From the NCBI RefSeq assembly GCF_000430545.1, contig NZ_AUMF01000008.1, positions 229,995 to 293,994 of the forward strand: DNA of 64,000 bases, in the 5' to 3' direction. A program made the position numbers and the translations under genes. The notes below the pieces were generated by a model. It was not told the origin of the DNA. It made no database searches and saw nothing but the letters and a program-made list of their open reading frames with translations. This document shows positions 45,262 through 52,444 of the stretch, in pieces (the stretch's first letter is position 1; each line of letters starts with the position of its first letter). Source of the stretch: Tenacibaculum ovolyticum DSM 18103 (GTDB taxonomy: Bacteria > Bacteroidota > Bacteroidia > Flavobacteriales > Flavobacteriaceae).

Positions 45262-46362
45262 TTATTTCTTTACAACTTCTTTAATTTTTGATAAAAACTT
45301 TTCTCCATCAGATTTCCCTAAACGGATAATAATTAAATCTTCACTAGGTACTATGTATACTATTTGTCCTAAAATACCCAATGCATAATAATCTTCAGAA
45401 CACTCATAACTATACCATTGGTATTGGTAACAATCATTCTCTTTATTCCCTTTCGTTAGTTTGTTAATCCATTTTTCAGAAACTATTTGCTTTCCTTTAA
45501 ACCTACCCCCATTCATAATTAAACGTGCAATTTTTGCCAAATCAATTGCTGTAGTATTTAAACAACAAAACGCTTTTGTATTTTTACGTGTTTTATCATC
45601 AATACTCCAAGTTGCATTATTTTCCATTTGTAGAGGTTTCCATATTTTTTTCTCTAAATATTTCCCTAATTCCTCTTTTGTTACTCTTTCAATTGCTATT
45701 CCTAAAAGTGTTGTACAAACACTTTGGTAATCATGGTAAGTTCCTGGTACATGAATAAAATCCAACTTAGAAATTTGTTTAACCTGATTTGTTCCATAAT
45801 ACAGTTTACTAACCTCATCAAATGGGCTACGGTAACTTTCATTGAATTTTAATCCAGAACGCATATTTAATAAATGCTTTATAGTTAGTTTATCAAATGT
45901 TTTATTTGCAATAGAAAGTTCAGGAATGTATTTAGTAATTGGATCATTTACATCTTTTATCAGCCCTTCATCTATAGCAATTCCCATTAATAAAGATGTA
46001 ACTGATTTTGATACCGAAAATATATTTGAAATAGAATCACGTTTATAGCCTTCATAATATTTTTCAAAAAGAATCGTATCATTTTTTATAACTAGAAAGG
46101 AAGTCGTTTCAGTTTTATTCTTTAAAAAATCATTTATAAAATAATTCTCATCACCTTTAGTAACACTAATATTATTTATCCTATTCGCTAATTCTGAATT
46201 TGTACCATCTTTAAAATAAAAGATTTCTTCTCCTTTGTTAACCTCTGTGTAAGGAAAAATTTTATGATCGTCTATATCTGCCTTATAATACCTAATCATC
46301 CTTCCAATATGGCAAGATTGCAAACATAATAGTACTAAAAGGAATGTGATTTTTTTTATCAT
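45262..46362 (-). CDS. Serine hydrolase, beta-lactamase class C fold, lipoprotein
   Basis: A 366-aa member of the class C beta-lactamase/penicillin-binding-protein-like family. The lipobox LQSC gives lipidated Cys17. The catalytic SxxK is SVSK (Ser116, Lys119) in FSVSKSVTSLLMG, and YHDYQSVCTTLLG provides the region of the second tyrosine. Such proteins act as esterases or D-amino acid peptidases; true beta-lactamase activity is unlikely. A perfect TANNTTTG box lies upstream. The LytTR regulator gene is 87 bp upstream on the same strand. Confidence 0.85.
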   Translation of the reverse strand: MIKKITFLLVLLCLQSCHIGRMIRYYKADIDDHKIFPYTEVNKGEEIFYFKDGTNSELANRINNISVTKGDENYFINDFLKNKTETTSFLVIKNDTILFEKYYEGYKRDSISNIFSVSKSVTSLLMGIAIDEGLIKDVNDPITKYIPELSIANKTFDKLTIKHLLNMRSGLKFNESYRSPFDEVSKLYYGTNQVKQISKLDFIHVPGTYHDYQSVCTTLLGIAIERVTKEELGKYLEKKIWKPLQMENNATWSIDDKTRKNTKAFCCLNTTAIDLAKIARLIMNGGRFKGKQIVSEKWINKLTKGNKENDCYQYQWYSYECSEDYYALGILGQIVYIVPSEDLIIIRLGKSDGEKFLSKIKEVVKK

Positions 46363-46391
46363 TATCTTATTTTTAAATTAATTTGATATGA

Positions 46392-46399
46392 CAAAAATA
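46392..46399 (-). promoter_or_regulatory. -7 promoter box of the serine hydrolase gene
   Basis: The minus strand reads TATTTTTG (TANNTTTG match), 29 nt before the ATG at 46362. The gene therefore has its own promoter after the LytTR gene. Confidence 0.6.
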
Positions 46400-46449
46400 T
46401 CTTAGACACTTCTCAAAACCTCTTTAAAAATAGAGCTTGTGGCGAAATG

Positions 46450-47241
46450 TTACTTATTTGTGGCTATTTGTAATTCACTTTTAATTGAGGCTTGTAAATT
46501 TCTAGAAACAGGTATTCGATAACCAAACCCTACCTCTATTAAAAGTTTCTTATTTTCAGTTTTAAAATGTTTAAAATGTATTGGGTTTATTAAAAACGAA
46601 CGATGCGTTTTTAATAAAAAAGGAAATGATCTTTGTATTTCCGAAATGGTTTCTCTTATTATTTTTTTTTTGATAATATCTTTTTCAATAAAATTAACCT
46701 CTATATAATTATCTGAAGATTGAACAAAAACTAATTCATTTGGTTTTAATGCAATAAAATCAAGTTTCCCTTTTCCTTTTATTACGATCTTATCTTCAAT
46801 AATATTATTCTCAGAGAATTTTCCGGTAATATATCTTCCTATTAAAATGAATGGAAGTATGATTGCCAATGCAGGTAAATAAACCCATTTAAAATAATGA
46901 TAATAATTATAGGTTCCTAGCTCATTGTAAGCAACAAAGTTTTTGTAAAACAAAAAATTAATACAAAAACCAATAAGAATCATTAATCCAATAAAAATAA
47001 ATTCTTTTTTAAACGACCATTTATTCTGGTTGAATTTATGTTGATACCATAAAGGAATGCAATAACAAATACTTTGAATAATGCCATAGATAGGTAATAG
47101 TGTAATTTTCTCAATTTTGGTAAATCGATTAATATCAAAGGGTTCTGCAAAATATAGAAACATAAAAACCCAAATACCTAATGCCAAAGAAATCCATAAG
47201 TGATTTTTTATATTTTTATTTAAAGGATATTCTTTATTCAC
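46450..47241 (-). CDS. Membrane-bound LytTR-domain transcriptional regulator
   Basis: A 263-aa protein with four transmembrane helices (about 15-32, 42-60, 77-95 and 118-136) followed by a LytTR DNA-binding domain (about 160-258; VFVQSSDNYIEV, RETISEIQ, FLLKTHRSFLINP, IPVSRN). No response-regulator receiver domain is present, so the membrane part probably senses the signal. No ATG fits before the first helix, so the GTG at 47241 is the likely start. It may control the serine hydrolase gene just downstream. Confidence 0.85.
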   Translation of the reverse strand: MNKEYPLNKNIKNHLWISLALGIWVFMFLYFAEPFDINRFTKIEKITLLPIYGIIQSICYCIPLWYQHKFNQNKWSFKKEFIFIGLMILIGFCINFLFYKNFVAYNELGTYNYYHYFKWVYLPALAIILPFILIGRYITGKFSENNIIEDKIVIKGKGKLDFIALKPNELVFVQSSDNYIEVNFIEKDIIKKKIIRETISEIQRSFPFLLKTHRSFLINPIHFKHFKTENKKLLIEVGFGYRIPVSRNLQASIKSELQIATNK

Positions 47242-47312
47242 AATTTTATTTTTAAATTCAAATCTAACAAATTAGATTGTTTATCTAAGACTACATTCAA
47301 CTCATTTTTATC

Positions 47313-47320
47313 TATTTTTG
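47313..47320 (+). promoter_or_regulatory. -7 promoter box of tex
   Basis: TATTTTTG matches TANNTTTG, 30 nt before the TTG start of tex. Confidence 0.6.
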
Positions 47321-47350
47321 TTATTAATACAGTAATTAACGCCTATTCTT

Positions 47351-49471
47351 TTGATAAACTACATTTCATCTCGCACAGATATTTCTTTAAAATCAATTCA
47401 AAACACTGTTGAATTATTAAATGAAGATTGTACCATTCCTTTTATTTCTCGTTACCGAAAAGAAAAAACAGGAAACTTAGATGAAGTTGAAATTGGTAAA
47501 ATAGTACAGTTAAAAGAACAGTTTGATACTATTGAAAAGAGAAAAATAACCATTCTTAAAGTATTAGAAGAACAAGCTTGTTTAACAGATGATTTAAAGA
47601 TTAAAATTAACAAAACCTACGACCTTACCGTTCTAGAAGATATTTATCTTCCATATAAAAAGAAACGAAAAACAAAAGCTGAGACTGCTCGTAAAAATGG
47701 ACTGGAGCCTTTAGCTAAAATGATTATGAGTCAGCGAATAAATGATTTAGAGTTTACAGCTGCTAAATACATAAATGATGCCGTTGATACAGATGAGAAG
47801 GTTTTAGAAGGAGCACGACATATTATTGCTGAATGGGTAAATGAACGTACTGATGTTCGTAATAACATTCGTCATCAATTAGAACGATATGCTGCAATTT
47901 CAACCAAAGTTGTTAAAACTAAAAAAGACGATGAAGGCGCTCAAAAATTTAAAGATTATTTTGATTGGGAGGAAAACTTAAACCGTATTCCTTCACATAG
48001 GTTACTTGCTATTTTACGTGCCGAAAAAGAGGGGTTTATTCGTGTAAAAATTGAGATAGACGATGAACGTACGCTTCAAAAAATAGAAAACAGAATTATT
48101 AGTTCTCAAAATGAATGTGCTCATCAAATTGAACTAGCAATTGCTGACTCTTATAAACGATTATTACTTCCTTCATTAACAAACGAAGCTGTATCAATTG
48201 CTAAAGACAAAGCAGATGAAAGTGCCATAACTGTATTTGCTAAAAACTTACAGCAACTTTTATTAGGAGCCCCATTAGGTGAAAAACGAATTTTAGCTAT
48301 TGACCCTGGCTTTAGATCGGGTTGTAAAGTGGTTTGTTTAAATGAACAAGGCGATTTATTGCATAACGAAAACATATATCCGCATGCACCTCAACATCAA
48401 TCTACCAAAGCTATCGAAAAAATTAATTCTTTAGTTGATACTCATAAAATTGAAGCCATTGCTATTGGTAACGGAACTGCTTCTAGAGAAACCGAACAAT
48501 TAATAAAACGTATTCCGTTTAAAAATAATATTGAAATATTTGTGATAAGTGAAGCTGGTGCTTCTATTTATTCAGCTTCAAAAATTGCACGTGATGAATT
48601 TCCTACATACGATGTTACGGTACGTGGTGCCATTTCTATTGGTCGTAGATTGGCTGATCCATTAGCCGAATTGGTTAAAATTGATGCTAAATCAATTGGT
48701 GTAGGACAATATCAACATGATGTAGAACAATCTAAATTAAATAAATCATTAGATACCGTTGTTGAACATTGTGTTAATAAGGTAGGTGTCAATATTAATA
48801 CGGCAAGTGCTTCTTTACTAAGTTATGTTTCTGGTATTGGACCCAAATTAGCTGAAAAAATTGTGAATTACCGAAATGAAAACGGTGCCTTTATTAATAG
48901 AACTGCTATAAAAAAAGTACCTCGATTAGGAGGAAAGGCTTTTGAACAATCTGCTGGTTTTTTACGTATTAAAAACGGTAATAATCCGCTAGATGATTCT
49001 GCTGTTCACCCAGAGCGTTATACTTTAGTCAAACAAATGGCGAAAGATTCTGGTAGTAAAATAATTGATTTAATAGGAAATACCACTGCTCTAAAACAAT
49101 TAAAACTGCAACAGTATGTTACTGATTCTTTCGGATTACCTACATTACAAGATATTGTAAAAGAATTAGAAAAACCAGGATTAGATCCTCGTGAAAAAGC
49201 GAAAGCTTTTAGTTTTAATGAGCATATTAAAACAATTGATGATATAAGAACAGGTATGATACTTCCTGGAATCGTAAATAACATTACCAATTTTGGCTGC
49301 TTTGTTGATATTGGTGTTAAAGAAAGTGGTTTAGTGCATGTTTCTAACCTATCAAATACTTTTGTTAAAGATGTAAATGAACACGTAAGTTTAAGTCAAC
49401 ACGTACAGGTAAAAGTATTAGAAGTTGACATTCAAAGAAAACGAATTCAACTTTCTATGAATTATAAATAA
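47351..49471 (+). CDS. tex: Tex, RNA-binding transcription accessory protein
   Basis: A 706-aa Tex protein, a nucleic-acid-binding factor connected with transcription elongation and RNA decay. The N-terminal domain has IPFISRYRKEKTGNLDE (about 29-45), the YqgF-like domain has LAIDPGFRSGCKV (about 316-328), the helix-hairpin-helix has VSGIGPKLAEKIV (about 496-508), and the S1 domain (about 634-706) begins GMILPGIVNNITNFGCFVD. No ATG precedes the conserved N-terminus; the TTG at 47351 is the plausible start. The coding end overlaps a perfect inverted repeat. Confidence 0.92.
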   Translation: MINYISSRTDISLKSIQNTVELLNEDCTIPFISRYRKEKTGNLDEVEIGKIVQLKEQFDTIEKRKITILKVLEEQACLTDDLKIKINKTYDLTVLEDIYLPYKKKRKTKAETARKNGLEPLAKMIMSQRINDLEFTAAKYINDAVDTDEKVLEGARHIIAEWVNERTDVRNNIRHQLERYAAISTKVVKTKKDDEGAQKFKDYFDWEENLNRIPSHRLLAILRAEKEGFIRVKIEIDDERTLQKIENRIISSQNECAHQIELAIADSYKRLLLPSLTNEAVSIAKDKADESAITVFAKNLQQLLLGAPLGEKRILAIDPGFRSGCKVVCLNEQGDLLHNENIYPHAPQHQSTKAIEKINSLVDTHKIEAIAIGNGTASRETEQLIKRIPFKNNIEIFVISEAGASIYSASKIARDEFPTYDVTVRGAISIGRRLADPLAELVKIDAKSIGVGQYQHDVEQSKLNKSLDTVVEHCVNKVGVNINTASASLLSYVSGIGPKLAEKIVNYRNENGAFINRTAIKKVPRLGGKAFEQSAGFLRIKNGNNPLDDSAVHPERYTLVKQMAKDSGSKIIDLIGNTTALKQLKLQQYVTDSFGLPTLQDIVKELEKPGLDPREKAKAFSFNEHIKTIDDIRTGMILPGIVNNITNFGCFVDIGVKESGLVHVSNLSNTFVKDVNEHVSLSQHVQVKVLEVDIQRKRIQLSMNYK

Positions 49472-49489
49472 TTCATAGAAAGTTGAATT
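49444..49489. terminator. Inverted repeat overlapping the end of tex
   Basis: Arms 49444-49465 and 49468-49489 (22 bp each) are perfectly complementary around AA. The arms include the last eight codons and stop of tex, and end 2 bp before the convergent yitT-like gene. Confidence 0.75.
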
Positions 49490-49491
49490 GT

Positions 49492-50349
49492 TTATTTAAT
49501 TTCTCTTGAAGAACCTAATAATTCTGTTGCCTCTAAGACAATCATATATGCCTCAGGATCGTGTTTTTCAACAAGGTTCTTAAGCGTCATAATCCTATTC
49601 TTATTTATCGATAAAAAAATAACATTTCTTTGATTGGTTTGAGATAAATCATTTCCTTGTATTAATGTACCTGAAATTCCCATTTTTGAGGCAATTATAC
49701 TTTTAAGTGCATTTAAATCTTCTGAGGCTATGTGTACAATTTTATTTTGCTTTCGTCCAGTAAGTACTAAATCTATAAATTTACTTGCAACAAAAATACT
49801 AAGCATAGCCCATAACGCAAGTTCCAGATTTTTAAAAACAATTGCTGATAAAAGAACCACTAAGATATCTAATGTTAAAATTACTGACCCTGGTTTAAAA
49901 CCGTACTTGTCTTTTAAAATACGAGCTATAATAGCTCCTCCCCCTGCCGAAGCATCTCCTTTAAAAATAACTCCAATTCCTAACCCTACAAGAGCTCCTC
50001 CATAAATAGTAGAAAGTAGTGTATTAGTACTTAATGTTGGAAAGTGCATAATTTCTCTAAATAAATCAATAAATAAAGCTAGAGAAATAATAGAAATCAT
50101 TGTTCTAAAAGCAAATCGTTTCCCTATGTATTTTACACTTATTAAAAGTAATGGAGCATTTAAAAATAATAATAACATTCCTATTGGAATATTAGAAATG
50201 TAATTTAAAACAATTGACAATCCCGAAGTTCCACCAGTTGCAATTTTATTTGGCGCTAAAAAACCAACAACACCAACAGCTAAAATCAAACTACCACTAA
50301 GTATAAATAAATAATTTTTTAGTTCTCTCTTTAGTTTCTCTCGTATCAT
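49492..50349 (-). CDS. YitT family membrane protein
   Basis: A 285-aa YitT family protein with five to six membrane helices (about 10-30, 45-65, 75-95, 105-125, 150-175) and a C-terminal cytoplasmic DUF2179 domain (about 205-280). FLAPNKIATGGTSGLSIVL and FKGDASAGGGAIIARIL are family hallmarks. Transport function is suspected but not known. The start is the ATG at 50349: the GTG upstream at 50370 overlaps the promoter box. Confidence 0.88.
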   Translation of the reverse strand: MIREKLKRELKNYLFILSGSLILAVGVVGFLAPNKIATGGTSGLSIVLNYISNIPIGMLLLFLNAPLLLISVKYIGKRFAFRTMISIISLALFIDLFREIMHFPTLSTNTLLSTIYGGALVGLGIGVIFKGDASAGGGAIIARILKDKYGFKPGSVILTLDILVVLLSAIVFKNLELALWAMLSIFVASKFIDLVLTGRKQNKIVHIASEDLNALKSIIASKMGISGTLIQGNDLSQTNQRNVIFLSINKNRIMTLKNLVEKHDPEAYMIVLEATELLGSSREIK

Positions 50350-50369
50350 TCTCTTAATATTTACTGGCA

Positions 50370-50377
50370 CAAAAGTA
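50370..50377 (-). promoter_or_regulatory. -7 promoter box of the yitT-like gene
   Basis: The minus strand reads TACTTTTG (TANNTTTG match), 20 nt before the ATG at 50349. Confidence 0.6.
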
Positions 50378-50429
50378 CTCTTAAAATAAAAATTAGTTGC
50401 TGTTATTTACTTTAAGTTTAAAACAAAAA

Positions 50430-50457
50430 AACTCAGAATTAAATATAATTCTGAGTT
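50430..50457 (-). terminator. Terminator of the ssb gene
   Basis: AACTCAGAATT pairs with AATTCTGAGTT (11 bp, 6-nt loop); on the minus strand it is followed by a T-rich run. Confidence 0.8.
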
Positions 50458-50494
50458 CTAAAACATAAAACGATTATGATTTTCTGTTACTCAC

Positions 50495-50830
50495 CTACTT
50501 ATTACCTAACATTAACAACTCATTGCAAACAACCTCAGTAACATATCTCTTTTCCCCCTCAGAAGTTTCATATGAACGAGAGGTTAATTTTCCCTCAATA
50601 GCAATCTCACTTCCTTTCTGAAGGTATTTTTCTATGATTTCTGCGGTTTTATTCCATGCAACAACATTGTGCCATTGTGTATCGATTATCTTCTCTCCTT
50701 CTGAATTTTTATAGCTTTCATTCGTTGCAATAGAGAATTTTGCTAATTTTTTACCACTATCTAAAGTTATAATTTCTGGGTTATTTCCTAAATTTCCAAT
50801 TAACTGCACTTTGTTTCTTAACGTACTCAT
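50495..50830 (-). CDS. ssb: Short single-stranded DNA-binding protein
   Basis: A 111-aa SSB, essentially only the OB fold (about 1-107): NKVQLIGNLGNNPEI, KFSIATNESYKN, DTQWHNVVAWNKTAEI and LQKGSEIAIEGKLTSRSYE. The C-terminal acidic tail (usually ending DDDIPF) that recruits repair proteins is missing; it ends ELLMLGNK. Bacteroidota often encode such a short second SSB besides the main one, so a special role is likely. I start at the ATG at 50830, because the frame upstream begins at a GTG inside the promoter region. Confidence 0.88.
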   Translation of the reverse strand: MSTLRNKVQLIGNLGNNPEIITLDSGKKLAKFSIATNESYKNSEGEKIIDTQWHNVVAWNKTAEIIEKYLQKGSEIAIEGKLTSRSYETSEGEKRYVTEVVCNELLMLGNK

Positions 50831-50876
50831 AAGATAAGTTTTAATGATTATTATTTGCCAATTCGTTTTGACACTG

Positions 50877-50884
50877 CAAAGATG
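50877..50884 (-). promoter_or_regulatory. -7-like promoter box of ssb
   Basis: The minus strand reads CATCTTTG, one mismatch from TANNTTTG... at the first two positions only the first differs; it lies 46 nt before the ATG at 50830. Confidence 0.4.
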
Positions 50885-50911
50885 AAACACTACACAAATT
50901 AAAATCGGTTA

Positions 50912-50955
50912 GTAATCGTTTGTTTTCGTTTGTAAATGAATGTAATCGTTTGTTT
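50912..50955. repeat. Direct repeats in the ssb/GNAT divergent region
   Basis: GTAATCGTTTGTTT occurs at 50912-50925 and again at 50942-50955 (30-bp spacing), with a third TCGTTTGT at 50926-50933 between. They lie between the two divergent promoters and could be regulator-binding sites. Confidence 0.5.
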
Positions 50956-50963
50956 ATTTTTAA

Positions 50964-50971
50964 TATATTTG
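50964..50971 (+). promoter_or_regulatory. -7 promoter box of the GNAT gene
   Basis: TATATTTG matches TANNTTTG, 18 nt before the ATG at 50990; it rules out a start at 50936. Confidence 0.6.
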
Positions 50972-50989
50972 TTATCAAATAATTACATC

Positions 50990-51532
50990 ATGAAATTCTA
51001 TTTAGAAACAGACAGATTAATTTTAAGAGAATTAAAAGAAACAGACGTTGAAGGAATGTTTGCATTAGATTCTGATAAAAAAGTTCATCAATATTTAGGA
51101 AACAGCCCTATAAAAACAAAACTAGAAGCAGAAAAAAATATTCAGTTTATTCTTAATCAATATAAAGAATTGGGTATTGGTAGATTTGCCTGTATAGAAA
51201 AATCTTCTGGTGAATTTATTGGATGGTCTGGATTAAAATTAAACACTGGAGAGAAAGAAGAGCTAAACGGATATCAAAATTTTGTTGATATCGGCTACCG
51301 ATTTATCCCAGAATTTTGGGGCAAAGGTTATGCTTCTGAAACAGCTTTTGCTTGTTTAGATTTTGGCTTTAAAAAAATGAACTATGATATAATTTATGGC
51401 GCTGCTGATGTAAAAAATACAGGCTCTAATAAAATTTTAAAAAAGATAGGGTTACAATTTGTAAATCAATTTAATTTTAAAGGAACACCAGTAAATTGGT
51501 ATGAGCTAAAAAATGTTAATTATGAAAAGTAA
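50990..51532 (+). CDS. GNAT family N-acetyltransferase (RimJ/RimL type)
   Basis: A 180-aa acetyl-CoA-dependent N-acetyltransferase of the RimJ/RimL-like group. The N-terminus LETDRLILRELKETDVEGM and the acetyl-CoA-binding segment YRFIPEFWGKGYASETAFACLDFGF (A motif; glycines and Tyr/Ala pattern) are typical. Substrate unknown. Start at 50990 rather than 50936 because a perfect promoter box lies at 50964-50971. Its end overlaps the zinc-ribbon gene. Confidence 0.87.
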   Translation: MKFYLETDRLILRELKETDVEGMFALDSDKKVHQYLGNSPIKTKLEAEKNIQFILNQYKELGIGRFACIEKSSGEFIGWSGLKLNTGEKEELNGYQNFVDIGYRFIPEFWGKGYASETAFACLDFGFKKMNYDIIYGAADVKNTGSNKILKKIGLQFVNQFNFKGTPVNWYELKNVNYEK

Positions 51533-51872
51533 AAAATGTTTAGAATGCAATGATAAGGTAATCGGTAGAATTGATAAAAAATTCTGTTCAGATTATTGTA
51601 GAAACTCTTACAATAACAAAATTAATAAAGAAAGTAAAAATCTAATAAGAAATACAAATAACCGCTTACGTAAAAATTATAAAATTCTTACAGAACTTAA
51701 CATTTCTGGTAAAACTAAAGTTAGTAGACGTATGTTATTTGATAAAGGTTTTGATTTTAAATTTATCACATCATTATATATTACCAAAACAAATAACACT
51801 TATTTTTATGTTTATGACCAAGGTTATTTAGAATTAGAAAATGAACGTTATTTATTAGTTAAGCAAGATTAA
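51522..51872 (+). CDS. Zinc-ribbon domain protein of unknown function
   Basis: A 116-aa small protein with an N-terminal zinc ribbon: CLEC (Cys6, Cys9) and CSDYC (Cys22, Cys26), as in DUF2116-type ribbons. The remainder (about 45-116) has FDKGFDFKFITSLYITKTNN and is probably a small alpha/beta domain. It overlaps the GNAT gene by 11 nt, so translation is likely coupled. An in-frame ATG three codons earlier (51513) is an equal alternative start. It ends directly before the convergent CBS gene. Confidence 0.75.
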   Translation: MKSKKCLECNDKVIGRIDKKFCSDYCRNSYNNKINKESKNLIRNTNNRLRKNYKILTELNISGKTKVSRRMLFDKGFDFKFITSLYITKTNNTYFYVYDQGYLELENERYLLVKQD

Positions 51873-52340
51873 CTACTTCCAAGTATTTCCCTTAAGCATT
51901 ATTGCTGCTTTTAATACATCTTTCTGGCTAATCTGACCTACTAACTTACCGTTTTCAATAATAGGAAATCGTCTTCTTTTCGATTCTAAAAACTTGTTTG
52001 CAGCGTCAAAAATATTCATATTTCCATCAATTGTTTCTACTTGTTTAACCATTGATTTTCCAACAGTATTATTTTTATCAATTGGTAAGTTATAATACCT
52101 ACTTTCAGATATTTGCTTTATACAATCTCCCTCTGAAATAACACCAACTAATTCATTTTTATCATTTACTACTGGTCCTCCAGATATTTTATTTTTAATC
52201 AATGAATCTATAACGTCTTCTATTGATTCATTTTCTTTAAAAGTAATTAAATTCCTAGTCATATAATCTGAAACTAATAATTTTGTTACTTTGTTTTCTG
52301 TTTGTCCCGTTCGTTTTCCTTGAAAGTTTATAATCCCCAT
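51873..52340 (-). CDS. CBS-domain pair protein
   Basis: A 155-aa protein consisting of two CBS domains (about 22-80 and 90-150), a nucleotide-sensing module. DYMTRNLITFKENESIEDV, GGPVVND...LVGVISEGD and RFPIIENGKLVGQISQKDVL are typical CBS strands. Standalone CBS pairs bind AMP, ATP or SAM and regulate partner proteins; no partner is evident next to it. The stop abuts the stop of the zinc-ribbon gene with no spacing. Confidence 0.88.
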   Translation of the reverse strand: MGIINFQGKRTGQTENKVTKLLVSDYMTRNLITFKENESIEDVIDSLIKNKISGGPVVNDKNELVGVISEGDCIKQISESRYYNLPIDKNNTVGKSMVKQVETIDGNMNIFDAANKFLESKRRRFPIIENGKLVGQISQKDVLKAAIMLKGNTWK

Positions 52341-52444
52341 AATAGTTTACTTATATCTATAAATATACTAATTACCAACCACTTAACAACAATTTTAATT
52401 AACCGATTAATTTTGCTTATTTTTATAACGTATAAAATATTACT

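Noticed and set aside
45262..46362. Beta-lactamase resistance gene
   Set aside because: Class C fold and SVSK motif are present, but the family is mostly made of esterases and peptidases, and the usual YxN and KTG context is not clear.
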